From assembly GCF_000257645.1 (NCBI RefSeq), contig NZ_AJHJ01000002.1, forward strand, positions 62,001 to 126,000: DNA of 64,000 bases. Reading direction: 5' to 3'. This DNA comes from Serratia sp. M24T3 (GTDB lineage Bacteria; Pseudomonadota; Gammaproteobacteria; Enterobacterales; Enterobacteriaceae). The notes beneath the pieces are model-generated. The model was not told the origin of the DNA, ran no database searches, and was given only the letters and a program-made list of their open reading frames with translations. This document shows, in pieces, positions 57,252 through 64,000 of the stretch (position 1 is its first letter; each line of letters opens with the position of its first letter). Position numbers and translations under genes: made by a program.

Positions 57252-58526
57252 ATGGAAAAGCTATCTTACGCGTCTGAAAGCAGTACATCTCCCTGGACTA
57301 CCTACCTGCGCCAAATCGATCGCGTGGCACCTTATTTAGGCGAATTGTCCCGCTGGATAGATACCCTGCGTCATCCGAAACGCGCACTCATTGTTGATAT
57401 TCCGTTGCAAATGGATGACGGCACTATTCGTCATTTCGAAGGCTATCGCGTGCAGCACAACCTTTCGCGCGGGCCTGGTAAAGGCGGCATCCGTTATCAT
57501 CCAGACGTTGACCTCAACGAGGTAATGGCCCTTTCTGCATGGATGACCATAAAATGTGCGGCGGTTAACTTGCCTTACGGCGGTGCCAAAGGCGGCATTC
57601 GCGTCGATCCCTTCAAGCTGTCTGAAGGCGAACTGGAAAGACTCACTCGTCGCTATACCAGCGAAATCGGCGTAATTATTGGCCCACAAAAAGATATTCC
57701 GGCACCGGACGTCGGCACCAATAGCAAAGTCATGGCCTGGATGATGGATACCTACTCCATGAATCATGGCACCACCATTACCGGCGTCGTGACCGGCAAA
57801 CCTATCCACCTCGGCGGCTCCTTAGGCCGTGAAAAAGCCACGGGTCGCGGGGTGTTTGTTACCGGCCGCGAGGTGGCGCGCCGCGCAGGAATTGAAACCG
57901 AAGGTGCAAGAGTTGCCGTGCAGGGGTTTGGTAACGTGGGAAGCGAAGCCGCGCGGCTTTTCGCAGAAACAGGCTCGCGTATCGTGGTGATCCAGGACCA
58001 TACCGCAACTCTGTTTAACGACCAGGGCATTGATATGGCCGCGCTCAGCGACTGGCAGATCAAGCACAAGCAAATCGCCGGCTTCCCGGGCGCTAAAGAA
58101 ATCGACAGTGAAGCACTTTGGACCACCGAGATGGATATTCTTATCCCGGCGGCGCTCGAGGGCCAAATTACTCGCGAAAGAGCCGAAAAAATCTCCTGTA
58201 AACTGGTGCTTGAAGGGGCAAACGGCCCGACTTACCCAGAGGCAGACGATATTCTGACTTCATGCGGCGTGATTATTGTCCCCGACGTGGTTTGTAATGC
58301 GGGCGGCGTAACGGTCAGCTATTTTGAATGGGTACAGGACATGGCCAGCTTCTTCTGGAGCGAAGAAGAAATCAACGCGCGCATGGATAAAATAATGACC
58401 GATGCCATGGTTCACGTCTGGGAAAAAGCCAAAGATAAAGAGTGCTCGCTTCGCACCGCTGCCTATATTGTCGCCTGTGAACGCATTCTTATGGCGCGTA
58501 AAGATCGCGGCATTTATCCGGGTTAA
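57252..58526 (+). CDS. Glutamate dehydrogenase (Glu/Leu/Phe/Val type)
   Basis: A 424-residue enzyme that interconverts glutamate and 2-oxoglutarate plus ammonia. [48 protein letters not shown] carries the substrate and catalytic lysines (K101 and K113). The cofactor turn is GFGNVG at 225-230. The length and start at ATG 57252, with AAAGG upstream, fit the short NAD-type group, unlike the roughly 447-residue NADP GdhA of E. coli. It may serve glutamate use as carbon and nitrogen source. Divergent from an amino acid permease. Confidence 0.9.
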   Translation: MEKLSYASESSTSPWTTYLRQIDRVAPYLGELSRWIDTLRHPKRALIVDIPLQMDDGTIRHFEGYRVQHNLSRGPGKGGIRYHPDVDLNEVMALSAWMTIKCAAVNLPYGGAKGGIRVDPFKLSEGELERLTRRYTSEIGVIIGPQKDIPAPDVGTNSKVMAWMMDTYSMNHGTTITGVVTGKPIHLGGSLGREKATGRGVFVTGREVARRAGIETEGARVAVQGFGNVGSEAARLFAETGSRIVVIQDHTATLFNDQGIDMAALSDWQIKHKQIAGFPGAKEIDSEALWTTEMDILIPAALEGQITRERAEKISCKLVLEGANGPTYPEADDILTSCGVIIVPDVVCNAGGVTVSYFEWVQDMASFFWSEEEINARMDKIMTDAMVHVWEKAKDKECSLRTAAYIVACERILMARKDRGIYPG

Positions 58527-58582
58527 TTAAGTTATTTACTATAGAATGTTTAATAACTAGAAATAGCCATAGCATGAATTTA

Positions 58583-58615
58583 AAAACCGCCTCGAATAAA
58601 TCAGGCGGTTTTTTT
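58583..58615 (+). terminator. Terminator of the glutamate dehydrogenase gene
   Basis: AAAACCGCCT and AGGCGGTTTT pair over 10 bp with a 10-base loop, followed by more T. Strong intrinsic terminator. Confidence 0.9.
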
Positions 58616-58746
58616 ATCATGTCACTTTTTAGTAATGTATTTGGTAAGTTTTTCTGGCATAAGCTTAGTAGTATTACAAATACTGAAAAGACCAGAATAC
58701 GAATGCGTTTCTGGATAATGGATTAATATAATAACTGGGTGAAATA

Positions 58747-59172
58747 ATGCGTAAATTAACAACTGCTTTATTGTGTATGGCCACTATGTTACCTGCTGCC
58801 TGGGCAAACGCGCAGGTCATTACCAAAGAACAACAGCAGAAAGTCGAAAAGAAAGGTTTGGGCGGTGGCAAAGGAACGGTAGATGCTGCATTTGCTTTCA
58901 CCCGAGACAAAGCCAAACCAGATCAGGCTATCAAAGAGCTGAGCTGGCTAACCATCAAACCGGGCGATTCCATTGGTTATCACCAGCATAAAGATAACGA
59001 AGATGCTTATGTCATCATTTCGGGTACTGGAACCTTTAAAGACACCGACGGTAAAGATTATCCCGTTAAAGCGGGTGATATTACAATCGTGCGTAAAGGT
59101 GAATCCCACGGCCTGACTAACAGTGGCAAAGAGCCATTAGTGGTTGTCGATGTGATTGCTGCACAACAATAA
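58747..59172 (+). CDS. Exported cupin-domain protein
   Basis: A 141-residue protein with a signal peptide (LTTALLCMATMLPAAWANA, cut before QVITKEQQ). The single cupin domain has GYHQHKDNEDAYVIISGTGTF, a metal-binding His-x-His-x(4)-Glu pattern, then KAGDITIVRKGESHGLTN with the last His. Secreted small cupins may bind a metal or sugar, but the role here is unknown. It starts behind GGGTGAAAT and stands alone. Confidence 0.82.
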   Translation: MRKLTTALLCMATMLPAAWANAQVITKEQQQKVEKKGLGGGKGTVDAAFAFTRDKAKPDQAIKELSWLTIKPGDSIGYHQHKDNEDAYVIISGTGTFKDTDGKDYPVKAGDITIVRKGESHGLTNSGKEPLVVVDVIAAQQ

Positions 59173-59182
59173 ATATTGCTTT

Positions 59183-59202
59183 GGCCCCGGCTTTGCGGGG
59201 CC
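59183..59202. terminator. GC hairpin between convergent genes
   Basis: GGCCCCG and CGGGGCC form a 7-bp stem with a GCTTTG loop between the cupin gene and the convergent DUF1543 gene. Weak T content on both sides, so a modest terminator at best. Confidence 0.4.
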
Positions 59203-59213
59203 ATAGAAAGCAA

Positions 59214-59717
59214 TTAAATACCAATAGGCTGATAACCCTGCCATTCAGGCTGGAACGGTTTTCCGCCACTGCTCAGAGTCAGATGAACATAAAGATCGCC
59301 TATTTTATCGAGCAGAATACAGTCATCGACATCTTTCAGATTGTCTTTGTGCTGATGGAATTTGCCTTTTAGCAACGACTCCATACCTTTGACTTTGGCT
59401 TCGGCAGCATCTTCGGCAACAAACAGATCAAACGCATGCAGCTCGGCGAGAGATGAAGGGTCGTAAGCGCCCGCATTCACGAAAAACAGTTTTTTATTAT
59501 CCGCTGAAGGAGTTTGCGAAAGCGTGACTTTATAGCCGTCTGCCCAGGTAATTCGCGCATAGCCATCAACATGAATTTTATCCGCATCCCCAAACCAGGC
59601 CTCACGCAATGTAGGCCAGGCATGTTCCGGCTCATTGGCAGCAACAAATTGAATATCGTGAACTTCGATATTAGATTTTCCAGCATTTCCGCCAACATAA
59701 AACATATACAGGTGCAC
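59214..59717 (-). CDS. DUF1543-family protein
   Basis: A 167-residue protein of unknown function. The family start MHLYMFYVGGNAGKSNIEVHDIQFV is recognisable, with HAFDLFVAEDAAEAKVKG near the middle. The GTG ending at 59717 is used, with AAGGAAAG upstream; an ATG four codons in is possible. No signal peptide. Function is not known in the family. Confidence 0.82.
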   Translation of the reverse strand: MHLYMFYVGGNAGKSNIEVHDIQFVAANEPEHAWPTLREAWFGDADKIHVDGYARITWADGYKVTLSQTPSADNKKLFFVNAGAYDPSSLAELHAFDLFVAEDAAEAKVKGMESLLKGKFHQHKDNLKDVDDCILLDKIGDLYVHLTLSSGGKPFQPEWQGYQPIGI

Positions 59718-60141
59718 GCTGCTTTCCTTATTGATAGGTCATAGAGCTTTGAAAGTCAGTATCATCGCATAATCGCTATATAAAAAACTATATAAGGATG
59801 GCGCAGCATACTTTAAGGCGCGGGTATAAATAGGCGGTGCGGTGTGTGCGCCGCCACTTCGATAGAATCACTGCCTTGGAATGTAATTTTCAGGGTTGAG
59901 AAAGCACTTACCACGATTTTTAGCCCTACTTTGTTGAATGAAATTGCTGTTTAAAAATTTTATTTATTCTCTACCCCAATTGAGTCGTGCAAAACAGTGC
60001 CGGGTGTCGACATATCAAGAGACGATGGCTTCAACAAATTTACGGTCCTTGTACACGAATTTACAAAAGGAACCTTAAAGTGTGCGCTACTCGTAAATTA
60101 AGAGCATCGCCACAAAAAGCCTCGTAAGGACAATCTGCTTT
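59718..60141. other. Intergenic stretch between divergent genes
   Basis: About 424 bases. GGCGGTGC and GCGCCGCC at 59833-59855 give a short hairpin. No gene or RNA I can support, and no repeat recognised. Confidence 0.4.
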
Positions 60142-60450
60142 ATGATCGATATTACTGACGCCACTCAACGTTCTACAGATAAAACTGACTTTCGTATTCG
60201 GTTGAATTTGATCAAAGAACTTCGTCAGTTTCCTAATGCATTAAGCCAGGGCCTTTTGCTAAGCATGCTGCAAAATGATTTCGTGTTTTCAGTAAGACTT
60301 GCCGCCTGGCAAGCCCTTGATGAAATGGGTATTGAACAAAAAAAACCGCAAATCATGCGCGATCGTCGTTTTATGGAAGTGTTTGGGAAATTCAAACATC
60401 AACTGATCCGCATGGGCGTCTGGTGTGATAGCTGGTCGTTTTTGAATTAA
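60142..60450 (+). CDS. Small protein with one HEAT-like repeat, unknown function
   Basis: A 102-residue protein I do not recognise. Residues about 38-66 (LLSMLQNDFVFSVRLAAWQALDEMG) read like a HEAT helix pair, so a protein-binding role is possible. The ending GVWCDSWSFLN is aromatic-rich. It has ordinary codon use, starts behind AAGGAC, and is followed by a hairpin. No operon partner. Confidence 0.6.
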   Translation: MIDITDATQRSTDKTDFRIRLNLIKELRQFPNALSQGLLLSMLQNDFVFSVRLAAWQALDEMGIEQKKPQIMRDRRFMEVFGKFKHQLIRMGVWCDSWSFLN

Positions 60451-60475
60451 CCTTTTCACTGTGATTCGGTATATT

Positions 60476-60521
60476 AAAGGGCCTCGGTATAAAAATACTC
60501 CGATCCTCAGAACAGCCCTTT
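60476..60521. terminator. Hairpin between the small protein and GST genes
   Basis: AAAGGGC (60476-60482) pairs with GCCCTTT (60515-60521), with a weaker inner pairing of TCGG/CCGA. It lies between two convergent genes, 26 bases past the first stop and 7 before the other. Confidence 0.5.
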
Positions 60522-60527
60522 AAGATT

Positions 60528-61169
60528 CTATTCTACCCGTAGATCTTCGTATGAAACCATGACGTGTTCCTTGAATGCAGAACCCTGCTTGAGTTGTTCA
60601 TAGTAATTCTCAATGGCAGGAAAATTGGCTCGCTCAATAGCAATATCGTAATAACGATACAAAAGATGACCAAACTGAATATCAGCCAGTGTAAAACCAT
60701 TACCCGCCAGAAATCGATTGTTGCTGAGCTGTGCTTCGGCAATCTGCAAATTTTTATGTAAGACACTAAGCGCATCAGCGATGGCCTGTGGATCTCTGTC
60801 TTTGCTCGCCGTTCTTACTACGCGCCAAAAAACAGGCCCAGTAAAACAGGCCGCCACGTTAATCTTCGCCCACTCAGCCCATTTATCGATATTGGCCCGT
60901 TTCTGAAGATCCTGAGGCCAAAACTCCTCAGATCCATACCGGCTGGCTAGGTAGCGCAAAATGGCTCCAGTCTCCCAAATAGCGTCACCGTCTCCATCAC
61001 GTAAAACCGGCACGGTGCCGTTTGGATTCATCGCCAGAAACTCAGGCGTATTATTACCACCAAACTTATGGCCAATATCATAACGTTCATAAGGCAGATT
61101 TAACTCCTCTACGCACCACATCAGCGCCTGCACGTTAGAAGAGGTTTTACGTCCCCAAATCTTGAGCAT
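60528..61169 (-). CDS. Glutathione S-transferase family protein
   Basis: A 213-residue enzyme. The N-terminal thioredoxin-like domain holds SSNVQALMWCVEELNLPYERYDIG, NPNGTVPVLRDGDG (cis-proline loop) and ETGAILRYLA. The helical C-terminal domain has GNGFTLADIQFGHLLYRY, with the conserved capping motif. It starts behind AGGAG. Substrate unknown. Confidence 0.9.
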   Translation of the reverse strand: MLKIWGRKTSSNVQALMWCVEELNLPYERYDIGHKFGGNNTPEFLAMNPNGTVPVLRDGDGDAIWETGAILRYLASRYGSEEFWPQDLQKRANIDKWAEWAKINVAACFTGPVFWRVVRTASKDRDPQAIADALSVLHKNLQIAEAQLSNNRFLAGNGFTLADIQFGHLLYRYYDIAIERANFPAIENYYEQLKQGSAFKEHVMVSYEDLRVE

Positions 61170-61301
61170 GTCATCTCCTGTAAATATTGTCTGATTGCCT
61201 AATCGATATCTTATGCTAATTTTTGTCCTGGCAATCTACTGAATCATAAACGTTTAGTGTGTATTTTAGGATCAACAAAAGCACAACTTAAAGGACTTAA
61301 T

Positions 61302-61838
61302 GTGCAGATAACATCTGAAAGACTTATTCTGCGCCCGATTCGGGCTAGCGATCTCGACGATTTATTTCGAATTTACGGCGATCCGGCGACTAATCAGTTT
61401 AATCCCGCAGGACCTTATCCAGACAAACATTACGCCGAGTCTGTTTTGACTGCCTGGTTAACACATTGGCATAAAAACGGTTTTGGCTGTTGGGCAATAA
61501 CCTCTATCGACTCACCCGATAAAATCATCGGCTTTGGTGGATTGAGCATTCGCAATTTCAAGAATCTGACTATCAACAATTTAGGCTATCGATTTGCTAC
61601 TGAAGCTTGGGGCAAAGGCCTTGCGACCGAGTTTTCACGTCGTGCGATTCAGTTCGGCTTCGAGAATTTGAGACTAAAACACATTTCTGCCACGGTCAGA
61701 GAAAATCATTTGGCGTCCCAGAGTGTGCTTATTAAATCGGGTTTGCGACTTTCAGGCAAAGTTAATGATGCGCCTAATGTCCCGGCAAGTCTGATGTTTA
61801 CAATTAGCGCTGAAGAATACCGCACCGGATTAAACTAA
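61302..61838 (+). CDS. GNAT acetyltransferase, RimJ/RimL type
   Basis: A 178-residue acetyltransferase. TSERLILRPIRASDLDDLFRIYGDPATNQF is the family start, then the acetyl-CoA site (FATEAWGKGLATEFSRRAIQFGFENL) and a VRENHLASQSVLIKSGL motif. I use the GTG at 61302, with AAAGGA six bases ahead. An earlier in-frame GTG at 61257 adds 15 residues with no ribosome site. Confidence 0.86.
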   Translation: MQITSERLILRPIRASDLDDLFRIYGDPATNQFNPAGPYPDKHYAESVLTAWLTHWHKNGFGCWAITSIDSPDKIIGFGGLSIRNFKNLTINNLGYRFATEAWGKGLATEFSRRAIQFGFENLRLKHISATVRENHLASQSVLIKSGLRLSGKVNDAPNVPASLMFTISAEEYRTGLN

Positions 61839-61864
61839 AGTTAATCTTACGGTGCGATGAGTTA

Positions 61865-62167
61865 TTAGACGGCCACGCTTGAACCTAAGTGCAACACGGT
61901 TGCTGGACCTGCTCGGAAAGCGGGATTAAGTTTGCTGGCCGCCGCCATATGCGCGCTGGCCGCATGAGCTTCAAGCGCAGATTTAGAGGCCCAGCGCTCT
62001 AACAATACGAACTGATCGGCCTGCTCTGCGACGGGATAAAGCTCGTATTCAATACAGCCTTCTTCTTTTCTGACCAGCGGCGCAAGTTTCTCAAAAGCAG
62101 AAATTTGATCCTGACCACGGCCCGGCTGAGTAGTAATTAGCACCACCAGTTTAACTTCACTAGACAT
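61865..62167 (-). CDS. Antibiotic biosynthesis monooxygenase (ABM)-family protein
   Basis: A 100-residue protein of the YgiN-like ABM fold: KLVVLITTQPGRGQDQISAFEKLAPLVRKEEGCIEYELYPVAEQADQFVLLERWASKSALEAHAAS. Members act as small quinol or cofactor-free oxygenases. It starts behind GGAGC and is 28 bases downstream of the LysR gene on the same strand, so co-transcription is possible. Confidence 0.86.
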   Translation of the reverse strand: MSSEVKLVVLITTQPGRGQDQISAFEKLAPLVRKEEGCIEYELYPVAEQADQFVLLERWASKSALEAHAASAHMAAASKLNPAFRAGPATVLHLGSSVAV

Positions 62168-62195
62168 AAAATAGCTCCATTTTGACTTTTAATAA

Positions 62196-63101
62196 TTAAG
62201 TTTTATCGGTTTCAAACGTCGCTTTGGCCACGATCCAATCTCTAAACTTTCTTCCTAAACGGGTTAAAAGTGCAGACTCGTCATAAACCAGAAAATAGCT
62301 GGTTCCCGCATTATTAGGGGTTGATATCAAGCTTAACAGCCGCCCTTGTGCCAACTCCTGCTCAATCAAAGACTTTCTAATCAAGGCGATACCTTTTGCT
62401 GCCAGCGCTGCCTCAATTACGCCATTTGATTTCACAAAAACCGGACCACGGTCAGTATCGGCATCTTCTAAACCCATGGCTGTGAACCAAAGTTTCCAGT
62501 CGAGACGATGCTCATCGTGCAGCAAAGTATAAGCCAGCAGGTCGCGAGGATCAGTAATAGCGTTACCCGAAGAAATTAGATTTGGACTACAAACGACAGA
62601 ATAGTGATCGTTTAGCAATAATTCTGACTCCAGACGTGGAAATTTTCCCCGGCCGTGCCGCACCGCGAAATCAACCCCTTCCGAGAGCAGATCAACCACT
62701 CGGTTAGTCGTATTGATTTGCACTTCCACCCCCGGATTAAGTTGTTCAAACTCGGGAAGACGCGGAAGAAACCACTGGGTGGCAAAGCCGCTGGTACAGC
62801 TAATAGTCAGCTTATTATTGCACTTTTCATCTTTTAATCTTTGTGTCGCTTCCTCTATCTGCAAGAAAGCCGGCTTTATGGCGCTGAGGTAAATTCTCCC
62901 TTGCGAAGTTAATTCTAAATAACGCGGTCCACGAACGAACAGCCGCGCCTGCATCAAATCTTCAAGCTTGGCGATTTGCTGACTAATCGCTCCCGGAGTT
63001 ACAAAAAGTTCCTCAGCCGCTTTTTTCATACTCATATGCCTGGCCACAGCTTCGAAACACATCAGGGCGTGTAAAGGAGGAAGTTTCATAACCGGTCGCA
63101 T
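62196..63101 (-). CDS. LysR-family regulator (GcvA-like)
   Basis: A regulator of about 301 residues: LPPLHALMCFEAVARHMSMKKAAEELFVTPGAISQQIAKLEDLMQARLFVRGPRYLELTSQG, then an effector domain with GVDFAVRHGRGKF. The start is uncertain: ATG ending at 63101 or at 63089, with a TTG at 63122 also in frame; none has a good ribosome site. It lies upstream of the ABM gene and divergent from the EamA transporter gene, either of which it may control. Confidence 0.87.
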   Translation of the reverse strand: MRPVMKLPPLHALMCFEAVARHMSMKKAAEELFVTPGAISQQIAKLEDLMQARLFVRGPRYLELTSQGRIYLSAIKPAFLQIEEATQRLKDEKCNNKLTISCTSGFATQWFLPRLPEFEQLNPGVEVQINTTNRVVDLLSEGVDFAVRHGRGKFPRLESELLLNDHYSVVCSPNLISSGNAITDPRDLLAYTLLHDEHRLDWKLWFTAMGLEDADTDRGPVFVKSNGVIEAALAAKGIALIRKSLIEQELAQGRLLSLISTPNNAGTSYFLVYDESALLTRLGRKFRDWIVAKATFETDKT

Positions 63102-63227
63102 ATTGAGTTTAGTTAATCTCAACTGTAGGCGAATTAATGGTTTGTTATCAAGCGCATTTCTGGCCTAAAGTCTCAACGATTTTAATAATCAATATCAATG
63201 GCCACACCTCTGAGAGGCGAGAAAAAG

Positions 63228-64000
63228 ATGAAAGCAGCAGATTTTGTAAGATTGATACTTTTGGCAGCAATATGGGGAGCAAGTTTTCTGTTTATGCGCA
63301 TCGCTGCCCCAGCCTTGGGTGCAATTAATACCGCGTTCTTTAGAGTGCTGTTTGGATTTATTGGTCTTGGATGCATTTTGCTGGTCATGCGTACCAAAAT
63401 AAACTTTCAGGGAAAAACCACGACCTCATTACTGTTAGGCGTTATTAATTCTGGCTTTCCCTTCCTCATGTACAGTGTAGCGGCTCGATTATTACCGGCG
63501 GGTTATTCTGCAATCCTTAACGCCACTACGCCATTAATGGGCGCGCTAATCGGATTTTGTTTATTCAAAGAAAAACTGAGCGTTAAAAAATGGAGTGGCG
63601 TATTTCTCGGACTGATTGGCATTATGCTAGTGACCACTACGGATAAATTAAACTCAGCCAATAATGTGGTCTGGGGCGTATTGGCCTGCCTTATTGCTAC
63701 CAGTTGCTACGGTTTTGCCGGTTTTCTTACCAGAAAGTGGATATCAGATAAAGGCGGACTGGATCCCAAGATTGTCGCTTTCGGTAGCCAAATCGGTGCA
63801 ACCCTATTCTTATTGCCGTTTTTTGGCTTTTCGATGGTCGTGAGCCCAGTCACTAATTGGTCAATTTTAGAAGTTTGGGCAAGCCTTTTAGCACTTGGAT
63901 TTATTTGCACCGCCTTGGCCTATATTCTTTATTTCAAACTTATTACTGATATTGGCCCAATGCGCTCGCTTTCAGTCACCTTCCTGATTCCCCCTTTTGG
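63228..64000 (+). CDS. EamA/DMT-family transporter, 3' end outside the window
   Basis: The first 257 codons of a drug/metabolite transporter that continues past the window edge. Helix 1 and the loop after it read LILLAAIWGASFLFMRIAAP, then come helices with LLPAGYSAILNATTPLMGALIG and KKWSGVFLGLIGIMLV, ending the first EamA repeat. The second repeat begins WGVLACLIATSCYGFAGFL. I use ATG 63228 behind GAGGCGAG; an in-frame ATG at 63198 is also possible. It is divergent from a LysR gene. Substrate unknown. Confidence 0.85.
   Translation, partial: MKAADFVRLILLAAIWGASFLFMRIAAPALGAINTAFFRVLFGFIGLGCILLVMRTKINFQGKTTTSLLLGVINSGFPFLMYSVAARLLPAGYSAILNATTPLMGALIGFCLFKEKLSVKKWSGVFLGLIGIMLVTTTDKLNSANNVVWGVLACLIATSCYGFAGFLTRKWISDKGGLDPKIVAFGSQIGATLFLLPFFGFSMVVSPVTNWSILEVWASLLALGFICTALAYILYFKLITDIGPMRSLSVTFLIPPF

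Overview
The window reads as chromosomal DNA of a gammaproteobacterium in the Enterobacterales, most likely Yersiniaceae-like (Rahnella, Rouxiella, Ewingella or Serratia type). The reasons are about 50% GC by eye, dense genes with Enterobacteria-like ribosome binding sites, an OprB-type sugar porin beside a GH1 enzyme, a three-subunit periplasmic gluconate-type dehydrogenase, and EmrAB-type efflux. The genus is inferred; no rRNA or tRNA gene was seen. It is an accessory-rich, metabolic region with few housekeeping genes.

Layout. 1-3.2 kb: the end of a GH1 glucosidase, a sugar porin and a sugar MFS porter with a CRP-like site. 3.3-7.8 kb: a TetR gene, then an AT-rich island with an orphan HsdR-N-type nuclease and two damaged SDR genes. 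7.9-22.1 kb: the main accessory cluster. It has an NtaA/DszA-type flavin monooxygenase divergent from a long operon of two complete peptide-type ABC importers. Between the importers lie a luciferase-like monooxygenase and a fused CMD/alkylhydroperoxidase protein. 22.4-25.6 kb: an SDR, an AT-rich OafA-type acyltransferase and an SDR with a nonsense codon. 25.7-34 kb: LysR and AraC regulators, a tripartite efflux operon (outer-membrane factor, HlyD, EmrB), a GNAT enzyme and an AraC/SDR pair. 34.5-38.4 kb: a copper-type TonB receptor with a nonsense codon, and a GH15 enzyme. 38.7-43.9 kb: an NAD-type isocitrate dehydrogenase, a DipZ-type disulfide protein, a Gfo/Idh/MocA oxidoreductase and a TIM-barrel isomerase. 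44-51.6 kb: the gluconate-type dehydrogenase, a LacI regulator and a GH3 beta-glucosidase. 51.8-64 kb: an AKR with LysR, a TauE exporter with LysR, an amino acid permease, glutamate dehydrogenase, a periplasmic cupin, small proteins, a GST, a GNAT, an ABM monooxygenase with LysR, and an EamA transporter cut by the window end.

How the genes fit together. Several blocks suit life on plant-derived carbon: GH1, GH3 and GH15 enzymes, a sugar porin and porter, and periplasmic sugar-acid oxidation. The 7.9-22.1 kb cluster looks like uptake plus FMN-dependent oxidation of an unknown organic compound, plausibly organosulfur. It lacks an obvious flavin reductase, so reduced flavin must come from elsewhere. 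Its operon starts after a leader with two nested inverted-repeat structures.

Three genes carry a single in-frame stop codon in an otherwise intact frame: SDRs at 6.5 and 25.3 kb and the TonB receptor at 35.1 kb. A fourth, an SDR at 7.3 kb, lacks its C-terminal half. This suggests recent loss of accessory functions, unless they are sequencing errors.
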